Below, piece after piece: positions 46,411-59,568 of a DNA stretch of 64,000 nt. Source of the DNA: Cordia subcordata (lineage: Eukaryota > Streptophyta > Magnoliopsida > Boraginales > Cordiaceae); contig JAPTOF010000001.1 of the NCBI GenBank assembly GCA_028554755.1, forward strand, positions 29,749,501 to 29,813,500. Reading direction: 5' to 3'. Every line of letters starts with the position of its first letter. The first letter of the stretch is position 1. The notes under the pieces were generated by a model that did not search any database, had not been told where the DNA came from, and saw only the letters and a program-made list of their open reading frames with translations. A program made the position numbers and the translations under genes.

Positions 46411-49400
46411 ATGGACGCGACTTTACCGACGACGGTGACGGCGATGGCGACGGCGACGATGTCAAAATCGGAGCGGCGATCGAAATCGAAGGCTCCGCAA
46501 ACGACGAAACCCTCAGTCATCTTGGCCTTCTTCTCTTGCCTCGCCTGGCTCTACATTGCCGGAAGGTTCCTCTTCTTTCCATTTCTCAAACCTTTTTCTT
46601 TTTTCTTCTCTCCTACTCTCAGTTTTCATATTGATGTCGATGTTTTTTTTATTTAATTTTTTAATTTTTCCTTTTTTTTTTTTGGGTTATAGGTTATGGC
46701 AAGACGCAGAGAACAGAACGCTATTAGCTGGTCTTTTGAGGAAAAATTCAGGCCAGGTTCGTTTTTCTTCTTCGTCCTCTTTTCTCTCTCTCTTTGTTTT
46801 GCTATTTTACTCATCTGGTTTTTGTAGTAAATAATTATGTAAGTTGAAATTGCAATAATTTTTATGTTTTTGCCTGAAAAGGATTAAGAATTAGTTTTGA
46901 AAGTTGAGATATAGTATAAGAATGGTGATGATCATGGAATAAATTGTACGCAGAGCAAAGTTTGAATCATGGACTTTATGACTACATGTTATATTATTGA
47001 ATGACATGCGCCATTCTCTTATTCTTTTCAATCGATTGTCACTAACAAAATGTAGGAAATTCTAATTTCAGATTAAACTTTGATCTGGGAAATGATCTTT
47101 TTCTTTTTTTTCTTTTCCGTTTTGTGTTTAATTTGTTTTAGTGAATGGTGAGGATTTTAGACATCAGTGTGATCTTGAGTGCTTGTCATGTTAAAAATGG
47201 ACATCAAGGCTTCTATATCCTGTTGTTCTAGGCTTCGATAGAGTAATTGTTTTCGCACATGTGAACATACCTTAAGCTTTTTCTGAATATTTTTTTTTTT
47301 AAAAGAAAAAGAGAGACAAGGATGAGGATACTCTTTTTTTTTTTAAAAAAAAAGAATTTATAATTTGAGTTTCAATAATCTTTTAAAAAGGAGATAGTAC
47401 AAGTGCAATCGGTTATCTATGAGAAATTTTAAATAATGCAAGTATGGGTCTGTAGCCATAAGTGACTGTCAATGTGAGCCAATTAAGAGAGTGTAGATTG
47501 ACTCTCTTTTCTGTTTAACCTTACAATTCTTTTGGTATTGATTACATGATTCTTTGCTTGTATTGGAAATTTGCTGATTTCTCGTATATAAACATTTTGA
47601 GTCCTGTTGAACATTTCTTTAGATTTGTCCTAGTTATACCTCTTACAGAAATATTGTTTATTGAGTCTAAGCTTCTCTTTGCTTATATTGGCAGAAAGCG
47701 AAAGTGCTGACAGTTGAAGACAAGCTAATGGTCTTAGGCTGCAAGTATCTTTCTCCATTGCCCTTATGGATTTTTATGATTTCACTATTACTATCCGAAA
47801 CAATTTCAGTGACTAATAATGAAAAATTTAGGGATTTAGAGAGAAGAATTGTTGAGACAGAGATGGAATTGACATTAGCAAAGAGTCAAGGCTACCTTAA
47901 GAACCAGGTGCAGCAAGATGGGACATCTTCTGGCAAAAAATTTCTTGCTGTTATTGGAGTTTATACTGGTTTTGGAAGTCGCTTAAGGCGAAATATGTTT
48001 AGAGCATCATGGATGCCCAAAGGTGACTTTACAGTTTAATGTATGTTTTACTGTAATTATTGCTAGATAATGAATTCATGACAGGTTTCCTGGATTTTAA
48101 ACCTATGCAGCTTTGTTATGACCATTTGCTCTATCATTGCTTGTGGATAACAAGCTTTGTTCACAGTGCATGACTTGTGTGATATGATGATAAGCTTGCT
48201 TGTTCAGAGTGCATGACCTGTGTGATATAGCGTGGCACTTCTATTTTACAGAGATGTTGTATGCTCAACAACTTGTGAAGGTTCCTTTTTCACTTAGCTT
48301 CAGTTGTCTTACAAATGTTAGATTTAGGGAAAGGTAACCACCCGTCTGTGACCCACTTCACCGTGATTCCAGATCTTCAGGGACTCTTTATTCATGTCTG
48401 TAAGTATGATACAAACACCAGAATTTCCTGCCCTGCACATTAAATTTGCTTTATACATGTCTGCCATTTTAGGAGCTTAAATTGGAGGGATTAGTGGAAG
48501 CAGTCATTGGGCCATGAAATCACCTTATGATGAGTTACTAATTCAGTGTCTGTGCTGAAAACGATGAGTTATTGACCATTATCTATTACATGACAAGTGA
48601 TAGCCAGAGTTTGTCTCCCAAGTAGTTTCTCATATAGCCTATGTAATAATGTTGGTCTTCCAATGCTTATAGAAAAGTAACAAGTAATTTATCCTTCAAA
48701 CACAAATCCAAGTATGAAAAACGAATGCAGACCATAAAGGAGCAGAAGAGTCAGGTATCATTGTTTTCTACGTCAAGAAACGGCAGCATGCTACAGATGA
48801 CAAACTCTTAATGTGCTGGCTTTATTATTTTTGTCTAGGTCTATAGACCATTTATTACAGTATAAAGCACCGACCAGCATCTTGTGTCTTTGAGTTTTTA
48901 TAGTTTTTCCTTTCTGCTCTGTGGCTCACCCTTGTTGACCATAACCATATATCAGCTACATTTATCTCTTTCTATTATCAAGTCATGCTGATGGTACTAT
49001 AGTTCATAGCTAGTGAAAAATAATGGTCATGAGAGGGATGTCCAATATGCTGGCTGTTCTCATATGAGCCAATTCATTAAATGATGAAGCTGTTGACCAA
49101 GAAAAGAAAAAAGAAATAGATTATGATGTCTGATCCAAAAGGTGAACTGGAATCCAGGGAGAGGGAGGATTGGGGGGGGGGGGGGGAGGTGGGAATGTGG
49201 TTCGGGGGCTGGGGGGGGGATGTGGGGGTGGTTGCTGTTATGCATCTGTGGTTAAACAACAATATCAATATCTGAGCTGTTAGTATTTCTTCAATTGTAG
49301 GTAAGTTGCTGAATTCTCCAGGATGGAACCTTTATGTGGTTTACGATGTTTCTTGTATTTGGAAAAATACGATCCCAGTAGCCGGTGACTCACTGAACTG

Positions 49401-52400
49401 TTCTTTTTGGATATGTTGCTCCATGCTGTGTCTTTACACATCTGGAGACTATTCATGCCTTTTTGGCACTAGTTTAATGTTTTTTAGAAACTATAGAAGA
49501 ATAATTATTTGGCTGGGCCTAGAATTATCTTAATTTTTCGTCATCCTTTCACTATTTCCTCTGAAAATTAGTAAGACTTCACCTTCTACAGGAACCAATT
49601 CCCTAGCTCTTAACATGCCAGTAGCGGGCATGCATCTCTTGTGAAAATTATGATAATCAAGTTTATAATTGTCTTTAATCTGGATGAACCTCTTTTCCTC
49701 TGGCAGGTGATGCTTTGATAAAACTTGAAGAAAGAGGAGTAATCATACGATTTGTCATTGGTCGGAGGTTTCTCATGCACTCAAAACCTCTCTTCTTTTT
49801 CTCTGTTTTCTAATCTAGTGTTAGCCTATAATACTTTTTTCTGACGTTCCACATATTTTTGCAGTCTTTCATATTCTGACTCTGATACAATCAACTCAGA
49901 ATTTATCCCAACTCACTTAATCTTGCAGTCCTAATAGAGGTGATAGCTTAGACCACGGCATTGATGAGGAACATCGCATGACAAAGGATTTCTTGATTCT
50001 TGTAAGTTCTCTAATTTTGTGCTTTTTTGTATTCTCTTAAGTTATGTAAAACTGGAGTGGTTTTTTTCAGTTTGCTAAGAAGTTGGAATCTTGGGCTCTC
50101 CTAGTCTAGAATGAAATCTGTGATCTGATTAAATTTGAATTGTTGCTATCTGTTAAATATTTATGTATTCATTTTAAAAGAATTTATCTATAAATAGTAC
50201 TTAAGATCTAGAACAAGATTGTAATGCTTTTTGATTTTTTTTTTTTTCTCTCAAACATGGGGTAGAAAATACTGAATATTCCTCTGTTCTCTGATCTTAA
50301 GGATGGTCATGAGGAGGCTCAAGAGGAATTGCCCAAGAAGGCGAAATTTTTCTTTGCCACAGCAGTTCAAAAATGGGATGCCGATTTTTACATAAAAGTT
50401 GATGACAACATTGACCTGGACCTGGGTAAAGATTTAATATTTCTCTATTTGTGTAACACATCACAGCTCCAGAATAAAGACATGTTATGCTCTATTTTGT
50501 GTTAGATGGATTGATTGAACTTCTTCAGAGCCGTCGTGGTCAAGATAGTGCTTATATCGGATGCATGAAGTCTGGAGACGTAATTGCTGAAGAGTAATGG
50601 ATCTGACTTAGCTCAATTTACTTTTGGTTGCTTTTCTTTTTCCAAACCACGTTTCTTAATCTGCTTTCCCCAGGGCCCCAACATGTGGTGTTTGTTAAAT
50701 CCTGGGGAAGTTTCGATAGAACTTATATTGATTTTTATGATCTAATATTTCAGTTAAGATGAAGATGATCCATGTCTGGTGTCTGTTAATGCAGTGGCAC
50801 ATTGATGCCCTTTTTTCTTCAGTCAAAGCTAACATAGTACCTTTATCATCAGACTTTGCAGGTTGACCTGTTGAGATCCTTATGTTTCTTTTGGCCATAT
50901 GGTCTCAAAATCCTATTCTCTCTTCCACCATAAGCATTACCATTGTTGTTATGAAGGAAGAAAAGATACTTTTACTCGGCCAAATATTCTTAACTAAGAG
51001 TAAAAACTGGTTTGTTTTACTTAATTACAGCTGCATTTTAGCAGCTGATCAGAGGCAAATTCGTTTTGTGGTACTGTTATCTTGGGCAGACATATCAAAA
51101 TGAGGTGTCCTATTGATGGATCCAGAGCTTCTTAGTTCAGATGTCTCTCTCTCACTCACTCACTCACTGTCTTTCTATCTGGTGTTGGTTTTATTGTCTA
51201 ATATGGCTATGATTTCTTTTCACCTGTATAATGCATATATCTTCATAAATTTTTCTATACAAGGAAAGAAGGGGTATAGGTCCTTCGGTATATGTCATTT
51301 ACTTTTCTCTATTGAGGTGTTCGATATTCTAAGATAGACAGATGATGGATGGAAGTCTGTGCAACTTTGATATAGACTATTAACCTTGCAGCAAAATATA
51401 GATTGATCAGCCTTTTTCTTTTTCTTTTCCTTTTTTTTTTTATGGTTTTTCTGCATGACATGCTCAACCACTTTTTGTGAACTGCATAGTGGTCTTCTCT
51501 GAATGTATCGTTCAAGAAGAACTTTGTGAAGAATAGAAAAGAGTCTTAACATTTATCTTTACTCCGGGAATTGTGATCTAGCATCTAAGGAACGAGTTTA
51601 GATTCCCATTAGAAGGTTACTGCACTATTATTTCTATCCAGCACTTCACTCTGTTTTGTCATTTTCATCTAGAAGCTTGTAATCTCATCAGCATCAATTA
51701 TGTACTTTCCAGAGATCTGATGGCTCATGCTGTAAATCTTTTAGAGTAATACTACAAATTGAGGAAGAGCTTTCTGAGAAAAGGATACTAAATTGCAATA
51801 TTTAGCAGATCAAGAAGTTGGTTGTCTGCTTCTTCTTGTCTCTGGAGCTGAATGCTGCATATTGTCTTCTTAGGGGCTGTATCAGTCTCTGCATCATGGT
51901 TCTGTTTCTAAGCATCTAGTTAATGTTCAATTTGCAGGGGAAGGCAATGGTACGAACCTGAATGGTGGAAATTTGGGGATGAGAAAACGTAAGTAAGATT
52001 TAGAAATCATATCATTGGATATATTGGTTGTTGTGGAGTTTTAATTGTAAGTGATTCAAAACTTTACAGTCTATATTTGGTCTACTGAGCATCTGGTTCT
52101 ACTTAATATTTGATGAGACATTAATTTGGTTGACAAAAATTTGAAATGTGATATTTTCAGTTAAGGTGAAATATTCTTGTCATATATGATGCATGTAGTA
52201 GTGAACCTTTGTTGTTTTGCTTTTATTTACCTTCTTGTCTCATCACTTAGAAATTGTTATAGCAGACAACAAGAGTAGCAAAAATTGATTGAAGGAACTA
52301 TTTGGTTAAATTTAGATTACCAGAGGATGTGGCTTAATGTAAAAGGTTAGATGGATGACATGGTGAGTTTCCCCTTATCTTAAAATTGGAAATAGCTGGG

Positions 52401-55400
52401 CGCAAAGGTCCTCTCAAACAATATAGCGAAGATAGTACGGACTAAGGAAAAGAATGAGAAACAGTTGTTTGCATCATACCTATTAGAGGTGAAAAAGAAA
52501 CAAAGGCAGAAATAAAGGCGTGGAACTTCGTAGGCATCACGTAGATAACTACAAAGGCACCAAATAGTTTCCCAGGTACATTCTTCAATTACTAGGAGCT
52601 GATTGAGAATGATATTTTCAAAGCAGTTTCTAACTTCATGCAATAACTGCATAAATCATACAAACCTTGCTCTTGTTCCCAAAGTCAAATATCCTGAATC
52701 TGTATCCAACTTTAGACCAATAAGCTGTAACAACTTTATCTACAAGATTGTTTCAAAGATTCTTGTTAACAGATCAAGACCTAGCACAAATAATTCATAA
52801 AGGAGAAGAGCTGTTAAGCAGTATCTGCATTTAAATATGTGACCTAACACAAATTTCCCTTTCTTTGAGTTTTTATTTTCCTTGGATTTCAGTAATCCGC
52901 AATCGCCCTCATCTTTTGTGTTCAAGTATCATGTGATAATGTAAATGAGCCGGTATGAGATCGTAGGTGCTTGTTTCACAAAAAGTACTTACCTTTGTTT
53001 ATGCACTATATGGTTTGCAGCTTTATCAGATTGGGTTGTCTGTTCATGTAGTGGTTGAAGTGACCAAATCAATATTGCATATGAGCTTAAAGTTACAGTT
53101 TAATTCTTCAATCCTTTTGGCTTATGTAATATATTTTCCCAGTTGATCAGTGTCCTGTGTTTTTTCAGGTATTTCCGTCATGCTGCTGGATCAGTATTTA
53201 TACTCTCCAAAAATTTGGCACAGTATATTAACATTAATAGGTAAGTTATAAAAGCCTGATTCTGATACCATAAGTTGTCAATGTGCTGATGAGTGTACTG
53301 ATTAATTCTGATAACTTATTGCACTTTCTATTATAAGGATTGTGAAAAGAAAATTGTGAAAATATATTTATAGGCATCTCCAATGCTTACCTGTGAACAT
53401 TGTTAAAAATATAAGCATTTCATGGTTGATATCTTACTTTCTATCTTGTGAAATGTGTAGTGTAACTTCAAAAATAAAAAATAGAGTCCAGTTTTAAATA
53501 TGTAGAGCAAGATCCTCGAAGTGACTGCTTTTGAAATCTCAAGCCATATATGTTTACTGATCATGCCCTATGCCAGAGAAGGTGGAATTCTGAAATTTAT
53601 ATGTTTGGCTGATTTTTGTCTTTTTCATTTTCATCGCCTTTTCTCTTATAACTTCCCACTCTTTGGCAGTGCTATAGAATAAATCCATGATGAAGTATTG
53701 GATGTAACCCCTTGTACTTCAATGTAGTCTAAAGAGGGAAAAAAACTTGAAAATCTGTAGACTGTAGTCAATCTTTTTGTAGTTTGAATGCATTTATCTG
53801 TTACCTTCTCTCTAACAAGTTGTGCTCACTGTGAACTTGTGAAAGTTATGATTCAGTTGCTATTATATTCTTTTTCTCAAAGAAGTGATTGAAGTCTGCC
53901 TGAATACCCGCTGTATCTGGACCGGAGGATTATTGTTGGCTTCTGTTATTTTCCCTTGATTATTCACTCTGTTTTCTCCTTTTTGGAACCACAGCATCAA
54001 GCTTGAAGTTCTCACCAGTTTGCGTTATCTTTCATCTTTTTTTTGTGTCTGCCAACAAAATTCTTTCACCTTCTACTACCAGCTCCTGATTTACTAGTAT
54101 GTTCGTCAGCTATCCCTTCTCCAGCCTAATGGAATCTGAACAAACTTAAAGGATATGATGTTTTACAAACAAAATTGGGGTTCTAGGGAGAAAACTATAG
54201 AACCACTAGTGTATTGCTCAGGTATTGATATATGTTATCAATTTATATAGAAAACTTATTATATTAATCAATCTTGAAATAACTTAATTTGATTAATGGC
54301 TTGATTATGATTGGATTTAATTTGAGGTTTGCAATGGCTTGATTATGATTGGTTTCAAGATAAGGTTTGCTTGAGAAGGATGTAGCATGAAAAGTTTTGA
54401 ATAAAATTTTTTTTACAAAAGCAGAGAAAAGTTGTTAATTTAAAAGAAAGTTTTAATTGAAAAAAAGTTATTCAAAATTAAAAAAATTGTTAAATTAAAA
54501 GGTGCAAGGGAAGTTTTTTCCTTTTTTGGTCAGAGTTCAAAGAAAGTTTTGCTACTTAATTTATGACATTTTCCCTTTTTTCTGGTCGCATGTGAAGGTT
54601 TATTGGACAATATGACACATGGCAATAAAACTACTTTATTGTGCATGCTACACGGTATAATGTGGTGCTTTGGGAATTTGGAGGGAAGCAAATTTGAGGT
54701 TTGGAGTTATTGTTTTAGTATAGATAGACAGATAGATAGATAGATGGGCGTGAGAATTTTTTCCATGTACAGTTTTTTGTTTTCCTCAATCTCCATTTTC
54801 TATGCCTTCTATTATATTTGTTGTGTGAATGCGATGGAGAATGCTTTTAAATCATAAAGCAGTGATAACATACCACAGGCTATGCATAAGAATATGGATG
54901 TAAGAGTATTCCGTTAGTATTGGTAATTGACTGATAGCTAAAACACTTACTAGTGATCATGAAAATACATTAGGAAGAATAATGTCGCTGACCCCATACA
55001 TGAGGGCTGTTAAGTAGAAAGCCCCTTGTTTTAAATCAGGAAAATAGAGATGAAAATTTGAAGTCTTTGCTATTGGAATATGTCCTGTTTTCTTCCCACT
55101 CTTTTCTCTTGACATTTAGGAATCTGTTCTCGGTTAGGGTAGGGACTTGAAGATACAGAAAGATCCAATTTTGTTTCAGTTATAAAATGTTCCTTTAGGC
55201 TTGTGTCCCCCGTGACACTGTACACAGGTCAGACTCTTTACACTGGATTGATCTGTCTGACGCTCATGAGTTCATATCTGATATGCAGTGCATCTTTAAA
55301 GACTTATGCATTTGATGATACATCGGTGGGTTCATGGATGATGGGTGTCCAAGCAACTTATATAGATGATAGTCATTTGTGCTGCGGTGTCTCCAGACAA

Positions 55401-55582
55401 GGTGAATCTGTGCGAACGATGAATCTTATAATTTTGTCTAGATACGTGCTCCGTGTGTCTAAACTGTCTAAACTTTCCAACGGGCTTAGTTTTATTGGTC
55501 ATCTAAAAAACTAAAACTTTGTTTATTACGAAAAATGCTGAACTTGGATGTGCTTCCAGATAAGGTGTGCTCACTGGCTTGA
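46411..55582 (+). CDS. HPGT2: Hydroxyproline O-galactosyltransferase (HPGT2/3-like, GT31), 12 exons, complete
   Basis: Predicted type II membrane enzyme transferring the first galactose from UDP-Gal to hydroxyproline of arabinogalactan proteins. Exons: 46411-46565, 46693-46756, 47695-47744, 47832-48022, 49707-49767, 49929-50001, 50302-50425, 50506-50593, 51938-51988, 53169-53240, 55289-55401, 55560-55582. All introns are GT-AG and the exons sum to 1065 nt (354 aa), in frame throughout. A basic cytosolic tail is followed by a signal anchor at about residues 34-51 ([18 protein letters not shown]). Then come the conserved stem [20 protein letters not shown], the galactosyltransferase core ([19 protein letters not shown]), the metal/UDP-sugar motif VDDN (231-234), [22 protein letters not shown], and FDDTSVGSW near 320. 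The C terminus ends DKVCSLA. Length agrees with the Arabidopsis HPGT proteins. HPGT2 versus HPGT3 is not resolvable here. Confidence 0.92.
47745..47831 (+). other. 87-nt stopless intron 3 of the HPGT-like gene
   Basis: The intron gtatct...tttag is 87 nt, a multiple of three, and has no stop in the frame shared by the flanking exons. Retention would insert 29 residues including the hydrophobic run [12 protein letters not shown] just after LGCK. The family sequence (LGCKDLERR) shows the spliced form is the normal one. Confidence 0.75.
49150..49230 (+). repeat. G-run cluster in HPGT-like intron 4
   Basis: Several runs of 3 to 14 consecutive G lie within about 75 bp of otherwise AT-rich intron, on the transcribed RNA's own strand. 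It meets the simple pattern for G-quadruplex formation. The longest run could also be partly an assembly artefact. Confidence 0.75.
52560..52800 (+). pseudogene. LINE (non-LTR) reverse transcriptase fragment in HPGT-like intron 9
   Basis: The frame 52603-52800 contains [20 protein letters not shown] followed by [21 protein letters not shown], the fingers-domain signature of plant L1-type LINE reverse transcriptases. Just upstream, in another frame, [13 protein letters not shown] matches the preceding segment of such proteins. It is a truncated, frameshifted relic in sense orientation. Its 5' boundary is uncertain, and no 3' tail is evident. Confidence 0.8.
54722..54746. repeat. (GATA)n microsatellite in HPGT-like intron 10
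   Basis: About six GATA/GACA units in tandem. Confidence 0.85.
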
Positions 55583-57240
55583 GAACGGGATATGGATGCT
55601 TTTCCACCTCCAACTTTTTATTGGAGGGGGCAGTAAGGTTTACAGCTTGGCAAGCCTTCCATTAGTTTGGTACACTGCACATAAAGCAGCATGATCAATA
55701 TGTCGCGTCTTTTCGCAAAGAGAATTTGTTACAGGATGACAAATCATACTTTCAAATGGGGAGAAGAGCAACAATTCTTTTTTGAAGTCTTTGCTATTGA
55801 TGTATGTCCTTTTTTATTCCCATTCTTTCCTCAACTAGTGAGAGACGTAAACCCTTTAGGAAATTGGAGTCTCTGCGCCTGCTTATATCAAATTATCATT
55901 AATGTATTTTGGCTTCTGATAAATCGGTCATTTATATTGCGTCATGCTTGGCAAGATAAGTGATTTCGTTTTCTCAGTGCTGTAAGGTCAAAGTCTTACC
56001 TGCAAGCAGCTGGCATGTGTTTTCTAAAATTGCATATGCTCCAGAAAGGCAATCCTACGGGCGGGTGGGGGTGCTTGCAGTTGAAAAGGGTGGGGCTTAG
56101 TCCATATAATCCACTCAACCAATTTTATATGTGCGTGTGTGTGTGTAATGGTCATATTCATACAAACATATATAGTTCTATATGTATGTGATGGCGTATA
56201 AGTTTATACATATTTATGTATACATATATGAGATTTTTTTTTTATCAGTGTATGTACAATAACATTTTGAACTATGTTGGAGTTAAAGTAATTAAAGGCT
56301 GAGGTTTTTAATTCTTTTTAAGGATATATTTTTAAAGGTTTTAGTTTTAGCAGACAAAATTTAGAATAGGACAATTTAGCAACTATGTTATTTTTTATTA
56401 GTAGAAATATAATTTTTTTAGATTTGATCCAAGTCAAGGGTTAATAAGTAGTTAAAATTAAATATAAGGATTAATAGGTTTTACTGCAATTGAAAATTAG
56501 GATTATTAGGTGGTATTAACCTAATAAAAAAAATTGAAAATTAGGATTATTAGGTGGTATTAACCTAATAAAAAAAATAAGGGCCATTGTATATAGCTTA
56601 ATATATTACAGAAACTAGAAAAGAACGACAAACGATTCTGAGTCTCGGGCGAGGCTGCCTCTCTGCATTTGGTGATCTTTTAATTCAAGTTTACACTAGC
56701 AGCCTTTATGAGAGATTTTATATTTCAATTTTACTACTGTTATCTCTTTATTTTTTCATCTCCTATTTAATTCGCTCTTTGATTCTTTATTTATGTTTAT
56801 AAACATTATATTTTATAATTTTTTATATTTTAGAGACTATTATTATTTTTAAATTGATTTTTTAAATATTTTTTCAATTATGTCTATTCCAAAAAATTTT
56901 AGTTTCGTGCAATAAATTTGTGAAAATCTGGTCTCCTATAAATTCATTTGCAAGTAAATCAATAAATTAGAATAATAAATAATAAACATAATAGTACCAA
57001 GTTTTATTAAAACATAACTATAATTAGGGCAAAATGTATCAAGCTACTATAAGTGTATAAGACCCCTGGTAGTGTCAAAAAGTTCTCTCATCACGCCTCT
57101 AAATTTTTTGAAAGTATTTTCACACTCTTAAACTGTTAACTACACTAACTATATAAATTTTATAGCAAAAGGAATTTAATAACTCTATCATGTGTTCATA
57201 TTTTATCCTAATTAATTATGCATTTTTTTCTTTTCCTTTC
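55583..57240. other. 3'UTR of the HPGT-like gene, then AT-rich intergenic DNA
   Basis: No sharp poly(A) signal stands out directly after the stop codon. A 44-bp direct duplication lies at 56490-56577 (unit ttgaaaattaggattattag plus the following 24 bases). The open frame at 55691-55963 has no recognisable domain and I treat it as chance. Confidence 0.45.
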
Positions 57241-57249
57241 ACTTCACCC

Positions 57250-57531
57250 CTTATTTAGGGGCAGAACCAGAAAATTCTTTTACTATTGTCAACATAAAAA
57301 TAATTCACACATAAAAAACTTAAATATTTTTTTACAATATAAATGCTACAATTGACCGTGACAAGGTCTTATATTTTGAAAGTATAGAATAATTTTTTTA
57401 TTTTCAATGCTATCAAATATATACCTTTCAACAAAAATAATTAAACAACTATTCATAAATCTATTTCCATTCTATTTCTCAATTGGATATTGGGGTCATG
57501 GAATTTTTTAAAGAGGTCAAAGTTAATCTTT

Positions 57532-57570
<39 letters not shown>

Positions 57571-57620
57571 TGAGTGGTTTTACTTGACACTACTATTCTA
57601 TATGTCGCTCCGTCCTTGAC
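57250..57620. repeat. Possible decayed repeat with 'ggggcagaaccag' start and inner (TA)n
   Basis: Starts near aggggcagaaccagaaaatt and ends near gtcgctccgtccttgaccct, loosely inverse-complementary words often seen at the ends of dispersed plant repeats. It contains a (TA)n tract at 57538-57566. No coding potential, and the limits are uncertain. Confidence 0.3.
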
Positions 57621-57889
57621 CCTATCCCTTACCTAACCACTAGGCGTATCACCCCCACCCCCACCCGACCACCCACGAGACCCCTACCTTCACCCCCTCA
57701 AACACGTATCCTTTATAATAAGCCAAAAGTGGCCACTCTGCAGAAACTTAATGGTAAGAGAGGCGAAGTTCATGTGGCAACACCACATCCTTCCAAACAA
57801 GCTAGAAAAACTCATGCTAGCAAGCCTAACAAACATCCTTATCTTGATTGGCCTTTAACCTAAGCCAAATTGGAATATACACATTACGA

Positions 57890-58520
57890 CCCAAAAAGCT
57901 TCTCTAGGCGCCCCATTAACTAAGCCTTGCGCCCAAGTCCAACTACTAGCATAGGAGTCCTAGAGTATATGGATCATGGAATAGTATAAACCAATTAATA
58001 CTACACTCTCATAATACTACACACTTAAGTAAAGACTAAACAAGAACACGTGTTTAATATTAGATAGCAACTAAAAAAATGACTAAAAGACATAACTGCA
58101 CTTCACTCCTAATGACCAAAATGGCAAAAATGACCTTTCCAACCTTGAGGGACACCCAGACCATTTTGACCTCAACCTATTTCACCAAAAGACAAAAGTT
58201 GTACTCCAAAGATAGTTACTAATTTTTAAATGCTAATCACAACTTAATGTGACCTTTTGTCGCTGATTTAACTATTGCTCTAAATATAGCCAAAGCTAAG
58301 GCCAATTCTTTGACATGTACTATTCCTCCTTCATTTCATCTTTTCCTTTAAATATTTGTCCATAGAATAACTACCAACTAGTTATAGAACTCTTGATCTA
58401 AGAGGTGACCCACAAGACAAATACCAATATACTGCTAAAGGGTTATACCACTAACTTAAATTCAAGTGATCAACTAGACAATCCAAGGAAGCACATAGAT
58501 TGGATATTGCACATACGCAT
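57890..58520 (+). repeat. Dispersed repeat family G, copy 2
   Basis: Diverged, opposite-strand relative of 20450-21180; the best match covers 'accattttgacct', 'aaaagacaaaagttgtactc' and 'ctcttgatctaagaggtgac'. Non-coding. Confidence 0.55.
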
Positions 58521-59459
58521 CTCCAACTAACTATAACCTGGCACCTAATGCACAAAGTTGCTGACCCTACCTCAACAAGGTCTCAGCCATAATGAATCAA
58601 AGTGACAAATCCTAATTTTATCAATCCATTCACACATGCTCAAAATCAAAAGCATTGGCCACTAGGTAGCAGTAAGTGTACTGTTTCCTGTCTTTAATAT
58701 ACGTTTCCTAGAAAATACACTCATAGTGGTCATGTCTAATACATGACACATGTACTAAAGAGACAAGTCTGAAAAGCCTTTCAACAACCTAGGTAGATCA
58801 TGCTAATAAGGATATTTGATCGCTATAACCTTAGTCTAATAGAGTATTCAACATACCATCGAATTATAGACATCATTCATGACACAATTAAAATTAAACT
58901 TGGACCTGTTTTATTTCATGACTCACTATGGAATCAAGTTATTAGTTTATACCAATGACCATTATACATGTATATGTACACATAACAGAAAAGTATAAAT
59001 TATCAATTCAACATATCAATAATAACATATACACAATATGTCTTGTATCCAATAAATGTTAGATACAAGTAGTCTCAAGTGCACACTAATCCTAATAGTA
59101 CTTATCTTCTTTTTAAGTGTTGTATGTTGGAGACATGCACCAATGTATTTCATATTATTTTATTAACAAAAATTGTTTGTTGATTTAGCAAAAAAGAAAA
59201 TGAGATGAGAGGAAAGAACGGGGAATGAAAACATTTAAAGAAAGTAGGAGAAGAATGAGCAAATGAGGATGGGCAAAAAAAAGTGAAGAGATAAGAATGC
59301 GATGAGACATAATATGACAATTTACTTGAAATGACATTTGATATAGATGAGAAAATGTTTTCGAAACATTGAAAGGGATAACTTTGTAATTTTATTTTTT
59401 GATAAATGATATCGAGGTCAAAATGTAATTTCGAATTTGCAAAAAAAAAAAAAAGACGA
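58521..59459. other. AT-rich intergenic DNA
   Basis: No gene recognised. Purine-rich around 59190-59330. It may contain the outer part of the MULE's left end, which I cannot delimit. Confidence 0.4.
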
Positions 59460-59568
59460 AACTTTTGGAGGATTTTTTTTACCCAATTTTTAAAATACCA
59501 TGCAAAAATAACCCAATTCGTTCTAGGTTTTTAAAAATAACCCAAACTGGTTCCCGAAACGCGGTTCA

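Noticed and set aside
47704..48039. 111-aa continuous frame taken as a single exon
   Set aside because: Conserved family sequence (LGCK joined to DLERR) shows an 87-nt intron is removed; the frame merely reads through it, and also past the next donor at 48023.
55691..55963. 90-aa open frame just after the HPGT-like gene
   Set aside because: No recognisable domain, downstream of a complete gene and probably in its 3'UTR.
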